This document shows positions 22,557 through 33,907 of a stretch of DNA of 64,000 nucleotides, piece by piece. The stretch lies in contig JAHLKG010000011.1 of the NCBI GenBank assembly GCA_025526995.1, forward strand, positions 744,001 through 808,000, read 5' to 3'. The notes beneath the pieces were generated by a model. The model ran no database searches. It was not told the DNA's origin and saw nothing but the letters and a program-made list of their open reading frames with translations. Position 1 is the first letter of the stretch. Each line of letters starts with the position of its first letter. Position numbers and translations under genes: made by a program. This DNA is from Powellomyces hirtus (taxonomy: Eukaryota > Chytridiomycota > Chytridiomycetes > Spizellomycetales > Powellomycetaceae).

Positions 22557-23426
22557 CTACTTTGACATCTCCTTGGGAGTCCAGACGCGCTTTTTTCCCT
22601 TATCGCCGCTTATCCAGACTGGAGCCCACTTGGCGTCTCTCAACGCATCGGCTCTGGAGGGATCCCAGAGCTCGGAAGCAATTCCCAAATCCTTCCCAAC
22701 ACGGACCAAGGCAGCATGGTCACATTTCAATTCTGCTTCGCTCCGCCCTCCGGCGTTCGCAACCGACCAGTCGCCTATTGTTTCTGATACGAAGCGCCCA
22801 TTTATTTGCAGCATGTAACCTCGGTAGACTGTTCGATCACCTTTCGTGGTTACGAAAGGAGTGGTGGGTACGAGCTTCCACCCTGACAGATTAAAGCTTG
22901 TCAGTACATGAGAGCGCAGCGTTTACTGATCAGATCTTACCATCCGCGCCGAACGCCTCGTTCAGCATGTCGCGATACATCTGTTCTTTTAGGTAAACGT
23001 ACCCCCGATCTTTGCTAGTTTCAGAGCAGAGCGGTTGTGCATCGAGGGAATTTCTTGCTGTCCCTCACCTTTATCAATCTCGAGCTCCTCCGGCTTCACA
23101 GGCCGCGAAAGAAGCGCCGCCACTTCCTTGGAAAACGGCTCGGTGGCAAATCCCGTCTCATACAGTTCGCTTATGCCGGGAAACTGCAACGTATCCGTCG
23201 GAAGCACATGTCCTTTGGTAGTTTCCGCCGCTCTCATCACACGAGGACCTTTGGAAGCTTCCCGCGGCATGTAGCTGGAGCCACTTCGAGGTCTCGCGAA
23301 TGACGCTTGGAAGGGCTTGTTTGCTTGCGGCGCGAGCAGAGATGCCGTCGAGGTAGAGAAAGGTCGGGCGACCGCGCTTGCACGGGCCGTCAACTTCAGA
23401 ACGAGTCGTGGGCCGCTCATAGACAT
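22557..23426 (-). CDS. MGM101: Mitochondrial genome maintenance protein Mgm101
   Basis: Exons 23426-23069, 23009-22941 and 22882-22557 give 250 residues. The N-terminus (MSMSGPRLVLKLTARASAVARPFSTSTASLL) is a mitochondrial presequence with Ser/Thr/Arg bias. The conserved core has GYVYLKEQMYRDMLNEAFG, DGWKLVPTTPF, the QINGRFVSETIGDW strand and the highly conserved CDHAALVRVGKDLGIASELWDP. Mgm101 is a Rad52-related single-strand annealing protein needed for mtDNA repair and stability in fungi; yeast Mgm101 is 269 residues. It shares a 229-bp divergent promoter with DR1. The upstream in-frame codons before 23426 belong to the 5' UTR. Confidence 0.94.
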
Positions 23427-23655
23427 GGTGAGAGACGATGTTATGAAGCTTTGCAAACGGATTCTGAAAATCTTTTTTTTGTAGATGTGTGAATTATTCG
23501 ACAGCTCAACCAGAGACACGGACGCGAACATGGGAAATTGGGCAACGTGTGCTTACCAGACTTTCGCTCGCGACTTCCCACTCGACCCAACATACCCAGG
23601 TCCAGGGGAACGACAGAGAAACCCATTCAAGTTCCATTCCCAAACCCCACACACC

Positions 23656-24545
23656 ATGGATGATGACTATGAGACAGGAGGCGGGGCTGCAGAGGAGGAC
23701 TTGTCGCTACCTAAAGGTTGTGGGAAATCACAATACCCTGCCGTCTTGCGTTAATGCTCAAACGCCTTTTTTTTCTTTTTTTTTTGGCTTCTTTTCAACA
23801 GCGACGGTCGCGAAGCTCATTAATGAAATGATGCCACCGGACATTGTGTGTGCGAAAGAAACGCGGGATTTGATAGCAGAGTGCTGTGTTGGTGAGCCCG
23901 GGAGATGGCTCAACTCGAGTGTCTAACCTGCAGGATTCTGATTCCTTTCTCCGCGTCTAGAGTTTATTCATTTGATCTCTTCGCAAGGTAGGATGATACA
24001 ACTGTTTGGCCCATTTGCAGAGTGTGTGCGGAACCTCATTTTTGTTCTGCTTCCCACTCGAATTAGCGAATGAGCAATGTGAAAAAGAGGCCAGAAAGAC
24101 CATCGCGGGGGAACATGTCATCAAAGCCTTGGAGGTACGGATTTCCTCTCAGTCGTCTCTGGGACGCCCTCGTCGCTCGATATGGTTTGCTCAAAAACCC
24201 GTCGTGCTCATCGTCATCATCAACAGGAGCTGGGCTTCGAAAGCTATATACCAGAAGTGCAGGAGGCATATGACGATCATCTAAAGACCACAAAGGTAGG
24301 CGTGGGCGCCAAGACACATGGCCCCCTCGGGGAGTAGACTCTGAATCTAACAATCTGACGATAACGGTGGTGGTTTACCCCATCAGGAACGAATCAAAGG
24401 ATCGCAGAAAAAAGATACGGGGCTTACGCCCGAAGAACTGGAGGAAATGCAGGCGGCTTTGTTTGCAAAGGCGCGCGCCCGCATGCATTCGAAAGACCTC
24501 ACCGCCGAAGGTGCAGCAGGTGGCGAGCCTTCGGCTTCCGGTTGA
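23656..24545 (+). CDS. NCB2: Negative cofactor 2 beta (Dr1 / Ncb2)
   Basis: Six exons (23656-23716, 23802-23891, 23961-23987, 24067-24134, 24227-24295, 24387-24545) give 157 residues. A short acidic start (MDDDYETGGGAAEEDLSLPK) is followed by the Dr1 histone fold: ATVAKLINEMMPPDIVCAKETRDLIAECC, EFIHLISSQANEQCEKE, ARKTIAGEHVIKALEELGF. The tail ELEEMQAALFAKARA is the TBP-contacting helix region of the family. With Drap1 it binds TBP on DNA and represses or tunes RNA polymerase II preinitiation. Boundaries are firm since every exon edge falls inside a conserved motif. Confidence 0.95.
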
Positions 24546-25260
24546 TTCCCCCGCCCCTTCCCCCAACTTTTCCCATCCCGCCTCTTCAAATCCACCGATC
24601 CTACGAGTCGAAGCAAAACTGCCCGATTCTCGTTTGTATATAAAGTATAATTATTCGATGCCCAGTTCGCCCCTCCAAGAGAGGGACTTAAAGCTCTGTA
24701 CCCCTGGAATAATCTGTCACCACTTTGTGTCTTTTTTGAACTCTAGTCATGGTTTCAGAATGGGGTTGAGGATAAGCTGCTATCGCCAAAGGACTCGCAT
24801 CGCAAGTGTCGACTCCCTTTCCATGCGCCATCTTCATGTGCCGTCCGAGCCACCACACACACAACGTATCTGTCTTGGACCCTGGCATGATCTACAACCG
24901 CAGTCGCTGTTTATACCCTTACAGTTTTAGGTCGTGAATTCCTATGATTCATTTCATGCTCGTGGCGCTGTGACAACACGGCAACAATGTCCGTTTCCCA
25001 AAGACTCGGAGATCTCTAGTCACCAATACCGCACGAGTGTTTTGTGGGTGGTTGTGGGGGACCCACACAAAAGTGGCTGGAGACCGCCTTCCCAAACTGA
25101 AATTTGAAGACACACAAAACCGTCCGGGTTGCGATGTTGCAAACCGCAAACGCCGTGATGGTTTGCAATATCTTTCCATATTTCACATGATAGTACATAC
25201 TTTACATTCGTTAATACAATCGATAGTGTCCCTCATCCATGAGATGGACATTCACAGTAC
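24546..25260. other. Intergenic region after NCB2
   Basis: About 700 bp with several short open frames and no recognisable domain. The right end passes into the ABC transporter remnant; the exact limit of the remnant is not visible. Confidence 0.4.
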
Positions 25261-25269
25261 CCGTGCTAT

Positions 25270-28200
25270 ATCTGCACCGTGAATCGCCGCAAGCCGGTAC
25301 GCTATATGACACCAAAGAGACGCCCTTGCCCGCGCCTAGGAAGCAACCGCAGGTCAAACCTACCATCCTCCTCCTTTGTGAACCGTCGCGAGCTTGCTGC
25401 AGCGGGCATTATGGCCGCTCCCTCGGTTTGACGATGCATGCGATTTACTGATGAGCAATGTTTGCCGCCTTATATGTATCCTGTGTTCGTGGGTTGTATA
25501 CCGAATACCTTTCTTTTGTTGTTGGCACGGCATCTTTCCGGACCCTGGCATCGACTGATAACGCGCGAACACGCGGGGCAATGGTCTCGTCGACACCTAC
25601 TGGGTCAACGTTGCGCCGTCATGTGGGCGGATCCGGACATTGGTCCTGCGCCGTATCTGGCGCGTGAGACGGCTGGGCTTTGCGGGAGATACGTGTATGC
25701 AAAAACATCGGCCCCCCCCCTCTCCGCGCGTCCTGTTTTCTGCTTCCCAGTCTGCATGTGTGGGTTGAGTGTCGCAAGCTCGATATGTTGTGCGGTAAGC
25801 GGGGATGAGTGTCACGGCGGCGGTCATGAATGATGCCCTTCCAACTCTCCCCTCCCAAGTAAGTAAGGCAAAACAACCCGCCCACCCATTCCTGTTTTGC
25901 CACATTTGTGTGTTTTTCCGTAATTTTAATCTCACGCCCCGCTGCCAAAAAAAAAAAAAGTTGTGCATGTCCTTTTTGTCAGAATTGTGCGCAGCCATGC
26001 AAGTGGTTGCCTCACGCAGCATACTTGTAGATGTTCCCGGCGGGCAAAGTGAACACTCTGATCTCGACCGACGTTTCCCAACCGCTACCAAGGCTCGATC
26101 CAGACGCTAGGCTGCATGGTCCAGATTGCCGCCGTCTTGTACTTTCTAGCCCAATTGATGGGCGCCGATCTGGATCATTCCTGGCATCTTCCTCTTCTTC
26201 TCCGTGCTCCAGATCTCCATCATACCGGCCTACCAGCGTGGGACGTTGGTGTACATGAAGGCGTCGCATGTGCGGACCAAAAGCCTTCGTGAGTTGTTGT
26301 ACGGTACGTACCTGTGGGGATGACTCTTGAAAATGTCGGCTTGAGCGAAACGGGTAGCATTGGGGTTATATAGCCATTCAAGCCGTCAAATTGCAGGTTA
26401 GTGAAGATGTGTTTCATGCGGCGATTGGCAGCACACGCGCAGTGCAGGCTCCGAGGACTTTGACAATGCGTATACACGTATCAAGGCATTTTGGGGCAAG
26501 CATATAAACCGTACGGGTCAGCGCAATTGAAGCATACGGTATGGTGCTGTGGATTAAAAGCGTGGCTTGCTTGGATTGATGGCCAGTCGCGGGCATCACG
26601 CAGCAAGTCGGACCGCCGTTCTTGACGATTCTGGTTTATGTTCTATGGGCGTGTTTACTGCGGCGATTATCTTCCCCGTGCTCGAGTTTCTGGGTGCGCT
26701 CATGAGTCCGTCGGCGAAAGCGGGATAGCACTTTAGCTATGTGGAACCCCTATACATTTCTGTCTACCGAAGAAACAACGTGATCCCTCCGCTCTCATTC
26801 TTTGCATGAAGAGCACTCCTTTCAATTCCACGGCTCACACGCGCGAATCGCCGAGTTCCTGCTCACCGAAAAAGTGCAGTCTTACCAAGTTACAAATCCA
26901 AGTGCCTGCCGGGTGGGAGGAACAACCGCAGCGGACCTGCTACTTGGGATAAGCCACAAGACTGCGATGGTGCGTGGTGCGCCGCAGGCAGGCACGTTGT
27001 TCCAACTCCAGAAAATATCACATTAGCGGTTCTCAAGGGGTCGCTGGTAGCCGTCACTGGCAGGACTGGGTAATGTAAAAGCGGGGGTCAGAAACAGGGC
27101 GCCGTCGTTTACAACCCAGGTCCATTCTCAACTGTCCGTCCCGCGTTTTCCAGGCGCGGCACCGTCCGTCAGAGTTCTTAGCATACCAGACTGTCGGACC
27201 TGCTCGGGTCGGACAGTTGAGAATGGACCTGGGTTGTACGCCGTGTGTGGGTGGGTGGGTGTGTGTCTGATACCCCCCATTTTCATGGAAATACTGTAGA
27301 AGGGGCAAAAGCGCCCTTCCTGTCTGCGATTGTGGGCGACATGTGGAAGACGGCGGGCCATTCGCGCCTATCCGGATCTCTCGCATACTGCGCTCAAGAA
27401 CCTATATCAGATCAGGAACAATCGAAGAGAATAGTGCGTGCCCGTTTTTCAGCCGCTGCACGCGCAAACCTCTACAAAGCTGTCAGTGCTGCGTGCTTAG
27501 ACTATGATTTGTCGTCGATGAAGAATCATCTGGGGACGCGAATGGGAAAGAAGGGCGTTTTCGTTGTCAGGTTCGTGATCCCGGTGTTGCGCGTTGGAAG
27601 TCGGTCGTGTAGCCCTCGCCCGCGCAATCGCCTCCGACGCATGACCGGCTCGCCGCACTGGACCCACACATAGCCATACGCATTTTCGCAAAACACGAGC
27701 TGCAACACACTGGAGCGCCAAACCCGGTTCATTGCAAGGCAACAGCTCCACCGGCTTCCGCCCACCAACCTCGTTACTGTGCTCGACGAGGGTGTTGTCA
27801 AGGAAATTGGGACGTTGTGCGGAACTCATGGCGCAGCCGACCGGAGCGCTGGCTACCATGATGGCAAATTATGAGTATGATCCGGCGGCGGCGGAGAAGG
27901 ATGCAGAGAAAAAGAGCGTGGATGTCGCGGAGACGGTGATGCAGCAAGTCATGGAGTATGATTGGTAGAGGCGCAGGCAGAGTTGGCAGAGGATCGCAGA
28001 CAGGTGCGTGTTAAACAAGATTTGGGAACGTTAGCGAACCGATGTGGTTGACCCCTCAAAATTTCAGGGTCTTGTCAAGTGGCAAACGTTGAATCCTATT
28101 TCTCGGCCCCAGTCCTTGGTTCTCGTAACCGTGTCCATCTACCTCCTCGTGATGACGGTCGTTGCCGCGTCCGGAAACATCTTGCTGGTGCTGTGGTCGC

Positions 28201-28990
28201 GGCACGCGGGGGAGTTGAGGAGATGAGGACTATTTCACCCTGTACGCCGTCATTGGCGCCCGTCATCACTGTCTCGGGCTCTGAATCCTTTCCCTACCGC
28301 TCATGGCTGATCCCCTTTTGAATGACTTTGTCACACTGATTCTTTCCGAGCTAGGTATCACGGTTGCCGGCTTGTACTGGAACACATACCGTTCAGCTCC
28401 TCTCAACGCCCCGCTGAGTTTCTTTAAACAAAACCCCGCCGGCCGTATCCTGAATCCCCCTCACCGTCGACGTGCGCGACCTGAGCACCTATATGGGGTT
28501 TAGACCTTATCAACCCCCTCTTCTCTATCCGTGGTCTCGGCGGCTACATTGCAACCCTAGTCTACATCACACCGTGGATGACACTCGAGTTTATCATCTT
28601 GTCCGTCCCCCGGCCATCTGGCTGTTCCGGTCCTTTCAGCGCTCGCAGCGCGAATTGAAGCGGGTTGGCATCTCATCATGCAGTCCCCCGCTCAGCACGC
28701 TGTCGCAATGCCGGAATGGGATACCGACCATCAAAAGCATTCAATGCGCAAACGCAATTTGTAGCCCGTTCGAGCATACGATAGACATGGTCGGAATTTT
28801 TGATCGCCACCACCGCCATCTTCCTGGTAACTGGTCATGGCGGATGCGGGCATGATCCCCGAGGTCGCCGTCAGTCTCTCATTGGTGGTGTGCACCAACC
28901 TCGGAACCACGCTGAATGCGATTCTCACGATTGCGGGGAATATATGTGGAGCTGGCTTTCAATTCGGCAGAACACCTCGATCATTAACAA
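25270..28990 (+). pseudogene. Decayed ABC-C (MRP/YOR1-type) transporter, TMD1-NBD1-TMD2 part
   Basis: Fragments of one ABC-C protein appear in the right order but in changing frames with stops between them. The start (25272 on) reads ESPQAGTLYDTKETPLPAP; TMD1 shows GKVNTLISTDVS (26046 on), AVLYFLAQLMGA and MKASHVRTKSLRELLYG; linker RIAEFLLTEKVQ lies near 26860. NBD1 has KGSLVAVTGRTG (27035-27073), a broken Walker A lacking its GKS/T, then LSAIVGDMWKTAGH and SGSLAYCAQEP (27320-27405), VGRVALARAIASDA (27598-27641) and VLDEGVVKEIG. TMD2 gives APLSFFKQNPAGRILN (28405-28455), PPAIWLFRSFQRSQRELKRV and LVVCTNLGTTLNAILTIAGN, then similarity stops. No NBD2 follows. A foldback element sits inside NBD1. 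The number of frame changes rules out a working gene. Confidence 0.85.
27111..27237. repeat. Perfect 27-bp inverted repeat with 73-bp spacer (foldback/MITE-like)
   Basis: The arm at 27111-27137 (starts ACAACCCAGG) is the exact reverse complement of 27211-27237 (ends CCTGGGTTGT). The whole unit is 127 bp. It lies inside the decayed NBD1, between the remnant P-loop and AIVGDM. No clear target-site duplication is seen. Confidence 0.85.
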
Positions 28991-29336
28991 AAAACAAAAC
29001 AAAAATCACAGAATTCTCGTATTCCACAAAACCAAAAAACCACGCACAAGAAAATAGGATAAAATTAAATTAGTGAATGGTAGTGTATATATATATGCGA
29101 CGTTTTCATTTCGCGTCGGCCAAGAAGGGTGGGGGGGGGGGGGGGCGTGGTATCAATGGGGGACGGATAGGTTAGTAGGTAGCACCGGGGTTTTGGGTGG
29201 GGGGGGGGGGGGGGGGGGGTATTAGTGATAAATGAGAAAGCTGACTGACGATGTGGGAAATTGTATATTGCTCGAGGGGTGGTGGCTTGCTTGCTTGCTG
29301 TTACCGTGCCTCCTCGTTATTCCATTTTTCCCCGTC
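28991..29336. repeat. Low-complexity spacer with G15 and G21 tracts
   Basis: Between the ABC remnant and the histidine kinase stop. It holds A-rich sequence (28983-29070), a TATATATATA run near 29085, G15 at 29131-29145 and G21 at 29199-29219. No gene. Confidence 0.7.
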
Positions 29337-32300
29337 TCAGCTGTGTTCATCCTCACTGCCATCCTCGGTATTCATTTTGCGCCACGTGTCACGGCCAAAG
29401 TAGTCTGGTTCGCGCATGCGGAGCGCCATGGCAATCATGTCCTTGACGTCTGCTTCCACGACCGGTTTGGTCAACACGCTATAAAAGACACACAACAAAA
29501 AAAAGTAGAAAAAAAATAATCAATTCTCCTGTTGCTCTGATGTTTTTCCGGTTTTTTTTTTGTTGGCATTTTTTCTCTTACCGATCAATCCCAGCCTCAT
29601 AAAACTCATCCTGGTCCTCAATCATCGCATTGCCCGTAACGCCGCATGCCCACACGGGGATGCCCAGGCGGCGGATCTCGCGGATACATTCGACGCCCGT
29701 CATGACCGGCATCTGGTTATCCAGGAACACGAGGTCAAACGGTTGCTGGATCGGTGGTGCTGCTGCTGCTGTTGTTGTTGATGATGCGTCGGTTGTAGTA
29801 TTGGTCGTGCTGGGTATGGTTGGTGGTAAAGGGGGCGTGGTGACTCGGGCGGTTGGTGGGAGTGGGGGTGCGGGGTCGGTGGATGTTGTTGCGGGTGGGG
29901 GTTGACCGAGAGGATCGGCTTCACTCGTCGCCAGGGCGTCTTTCAGTTTCCGTAGGGCAATCGCTCCATCTTCCGCGGTTGCAATGGTATGCCCCATGCG
30001 GGACACAAGACGCGACATGAGCAAACGGGTGATTTTGTCGTCATCCACAATGAGGACGTTGGCTTTGGCGGTTGGGAAGGGGCAGGATGAGGGGGAGGGC
30101 GACATGGAGGAGGAAGGTGATTTGACGTGCCCGTTGTGGCTGATGCTGGTGCGGCTGGCCCGCGTCGAAGCCGGCGCCGACTTGAAGAACGGGTCAGGCA
30201 TGTGGTTGGTGGAGGTCGAGGTGCTGATGTTAGGGTTGATGGGGTCGGGGGCGGGGGAGGTATCAGTGCCTGGCGAGGGGGGGCCAGAGTTGGGGAAGAT
30301 TGGCGGCTGACCGAGCGGCGATGGGGCAATGAGCGGATCGCCTAGTTTCACACAAGAATTAAAACAGATGAGATAACGGTGGTGTCTCAGACAGGTCTAT
30401 GAGATAACGCATACCACTAAAATCCATCTTGTCTCTTGACGGGAACGCCAACGTTCCATTCGCCGCGGCCTCTTTCGCGCCCGAACTAAACACACGTCCA
30501 AAATCCATCAATGTTTCTTTCAACGCTTCCGCATTCGCCTCCGTGCGGGGGAACGTCGGCACCGCAATATCTGCAATCGACATATCATCACTACCCGATT
30601 CCTCAGCAATCTGCACGCGCTTCTTTTTCAGTTTCGGTGGCGAGGTCTGCCCTTCAGACGTTCGGTCGAGCGTAGCGCGTGCACTGTGGACATAATCAAT
30701 TTCGTTGTCCGACTGTTCGTTGGATTCTTGGGTTGGGTAGTATTCGACAGAGGGTGCTTTTTCTTCGTTTTCCAAAGAGAAGGGCATTTCGACCCAGAAC
30801 GTGCTGCCGGCACCGCGACTGCTTTTGACGCCCAGACGGCCGCCAGAGAGTTTCACAATATGTCGGACTAACGCGAGACCGAGACCGGTTCCCTTCCCGC
30901 CTTGTCGTCGGCCTTCGTCGGTTTGAACGTAGGGTGAGAAAAGACGGTTGTCGATGAGGTCTTGGCGACGGATCCCGACTCCCGTGTCGTGAACTTCCAG
31001 GCCTAAATATCCGACCGAGCTTATGTCAATGACTCCGAAACGCGATGTGTTTCCAACAAGTGTGGCCCATAGACAAAGGGCGCAGTACTGATCGATACTT
31101 ACGAATGATTGCTTTGGTCATCTGGAATGTCGGGTTGGGGTCGATCTGGAGTGTTTCATGGGCCGGGGGAGGAGACACTTTGCCATTCTGCTCGCCGTTT
31201 TTCTCGCCGTCTTCTTCAGTGTCCGCTCGAGCAACGCCATAAAGATGTGGGTTCAGAAGCTCGGTAACAATCTTGACTGATCCGCCAGGGTTCGTGAATT
31301 TGCAAGCATCTGCGCACGTGGTTGAGGTCAGATGTGTGCAATCAAAACATGGATATGCCTCCACGACTTACTGGAGACCAAATTGGACATGACCTGCCGC
31401 AATCGCATTTCGTCACCAATCAAAATCTTCTTCATCTGCAACTTATCAATATTGGGATCCATCTGCATCGTGATCTGCACGTTTCTCGTCTGAGCCACCA
31501 CGCGGGCACTAACAAGAAGCGAGCGAATAACTTTGTGGAAGTCCAGAGAATTATGCGTCACCACCAATTTCCCATCCTCCATTCGGTTGAAATCCAGCAC
31601 GTCGTTTAGGACTTTGGCCATCATCCCCAGACTGCCGCGCAGGGCATCGACAACATCGCGCTGGTCCTGATTGCATTGTTCAAAGAGGCCGTCTCCTGCC
31701 AGATTCTGCACGGCTAACGAAGCGGCGTTGAGGGGCACGCGCACCTCATGGAATATGTAACTTACGAAACGCTTCTTGGAATCGCCGGCTTTGAACTCGA
31801 GATGGCGCGCGCGCTGGGTGGCCCGAAACTGCCGTTTGAGCTCGTCGCGCATGAGAAATATCTTTCGATCCAGCTGAACGAAATCGATGGACGACAAAGA
31901 GAATGACGATAGGTTAGATGCAATGCCGATCCAACGATGCAGAGTGCCCGCCATCCTCCTTCATTCCTCTGCATTACGGCTTTGGCAAAGCAACTGATGT
32001 CCACGCTCATCCGACATCCTGGCCATGCGTTTAAAACCAAAATACGCATTGGGCGTGGGTGTGTTCAATCTGCCCTGAGTCTCTGTAATGCTCATCATTT
32101 CCGTCGTCCACCCATCCGTTCCGTTCACACATCTTTTTCACCTTGGTACAGCCCTACTTACCCTTTCTTGATGATAGTTCATGTAATTCAGAAACACCTC
32201 AAAGGTGAAATAGATGACCAGAGTGCGCACGGTGAAGACTCTGTCAGGCAAGATGGTGACGCACCACACGACAATATAAATGACCGCGGAGAGGGCGGCC

Positions 32301-33244
32301 CAAGATCTTTTTTGGTTCAGGGCAAACAATGCAATGATCGGGAGCACTGCGGCGTAATATAGCATGGTCGAAAAGTCTTTTTTGCCACATTCTCCGCCAC
32401 CAAAGGTGCCGTCTTGATTCGTTTGGTAAAACCCGCAGAGCTTCATTTCAACAGCAAAGACGACTGGCCACGTAAGGGACGTGAATAACAGGAGGATCTG
32501 CCATGGAAGCGAGTTGTGTCGTGGCACGTCGGCAATGACGGCGATCGGAAGGGCGAGGGAGAAAAATCCAACAACGCCAATGTAAGTGATTTGACTGTAC
32601 AGGGTCCATGGTCTGGGGAGGAGAGCGAGGGCGAGTATCCAGCTGAGGAGGATGAAGCAAGCGGCCATGAGGGCCAGTGGTTTGCGGAGCCACCAATTCT
32701 CCTTCTGGTATGCGCGTTCAATGTTTTCGTCTTGGAAGGTCTGGTTCATGTAGGCTTTCAGTTTTATCCACATGCGAGCGTTAGCGAGATATTGTGAGAA
32801 GCCAAACACTCTGCCGCTGGCGATGGAATATTCGGACCATGTCCCGTCGCCCAGGTCCTGAGTAGTGGTGGCTCCGGTCTGGGAGGTCGAGTGAATGCTG
32901 TTGCCATCGATCGAGTGGTTCCTGCTTTCGACACTCGACAGCGGGGCGGGGAGGTCCGAGTCGACAATAATCTCGTCGGCATCGCCGTGGTCGTCGTCGT
33001 CGTCCACCCCGTCGTCGCCTACCCCATTGAACCGGGTGCCCGGAGCACCTCCATTTCTGCGCACGGGTCCACAGTAGGAGACGTCGGTGGATGCTGAATT
33101 GGAGTGGCTCTCGGACGGAGCCGAGTGGGCGAGGTGCAGCCGCTGGAGCTTCAATAGCAATTGCCGAATTGAGACACCGAATCGGAAGGTCACTTTCGTG
33201 GAGGATGGAGATGGTGTCGACTGGTCGACGTTCGGCGTCGGCAT
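29337..33244 (-). CDS. Hybrid histidine kinase, six-transmembrane sensor
   Basis: Six exons (33244-32162, 31873-31372, 31309-31103, 31032-30415, 30341-29582, 29478-29337) give 1,103 residues. After a Ser/Asp-rich N-terminus come six hydrophobic helices (about residues 190-355). A HisKA domain follows with phosphoacceptor His403 (YIFHEVRVPLN), then HATPase_c: N box SNLVSNACKFT (Asn529 from a split codon), G1 LEVHDTGVGI and G2 GGKGTGLGLALV. After a Ser/Pro linker comes a receiver domain with VLIVDDDK (903-906), FLDNQMPVMTG (Asp1011) and TKPV (Lys). About 60 low-complexity residues interrupt the receiver before the phospho-Asp. No HPt or known input domain is seen. The chosen ATG at 33244 is the first real ATG of the frame. 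Ligand unknown. Confidence 0.9.
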
Positions 33245-33907
33245 TTGAATGGCCAGGTGGCAGTCCAAGAGAAAGTGTATTAATCGTGAAGAACCGAAAG
33301 CCAGCAAAAAAAGGAGAGTGAGAGAACGAGAGAAGAGCGCGGCTGGAAGTACCCCACTGGCACTGGGCCTGTCATTTAATTCACAACCACGCAAACAAGA
33401 GTAGAGTGGTGGTTACGTTCGCGTGACTACCGCAGGTATCTACAGGCGGGCCCCGACCTCCGCCTCCCGCCGGATTTTATGCTAGAAAGAAAAACAGTGA
33501 TATTATTTTCACACTCCACGCTGGAACTCGAAGTGTTCCATTTTCAGGCCGGCCCAAGTCTGCGGAAGGAAGCAGACCGGGCACCTTTGTCTTATTCATG
33601 CACAGTTAGCTGGCAAACCCATGGAACTGGCTATTTGATTTGGGGTTAGACTCTTCTTCGACTCTCCTTACATCAAAATGCACGATCCCCGCGATCAAAC
33701 CTCCGGGCCAAGTGCGTCATCGCAGGCCGTGCCCAATAACATTCTAGTTTATTTATTGGACACACAAAAAGTTCACTTGTGAGAATTGGGCGTAGCGTAA
33801 AAGCTATTCGAACTAGCAGTGCGTCTTTATTGGGAAGCGATGTCAAGCAGGACGGCCAAGTGTCTCTCACTGTGTTCGATATTTATTTTACATCACACAG
33901 ACATAAC
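33245..33907. other. Intergenic space upstream of the histidine kinase
   Basis: About 660 bp between the kinase start and the stop of the coiled-coil protein gene on the same strand; it must contain the kinase promoter. No ORF with a recognisable domain. Confidence 0.5.

Noticed and set aside
22444..22894. Plus-strand frames over the MGM101 3' exon
   Set aside because: They are antisense to the conserved KDLGIASELWDP region and are shadows.
25270..28990. Reading the ABC-C remnant as a functional multi-intron gene
   Set aside because: The P-loop has lost its GKS/T, motifs change frame within single conserved blocks, and no NBD2 follows; introns alone cannot explain this.
30127..30345. Plus-strand open frames opposite the histidine kinase
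   Set aside because: They are antisense shadows of the Ser/Pro-rich linker and receiver region, with no recognisable sequence.
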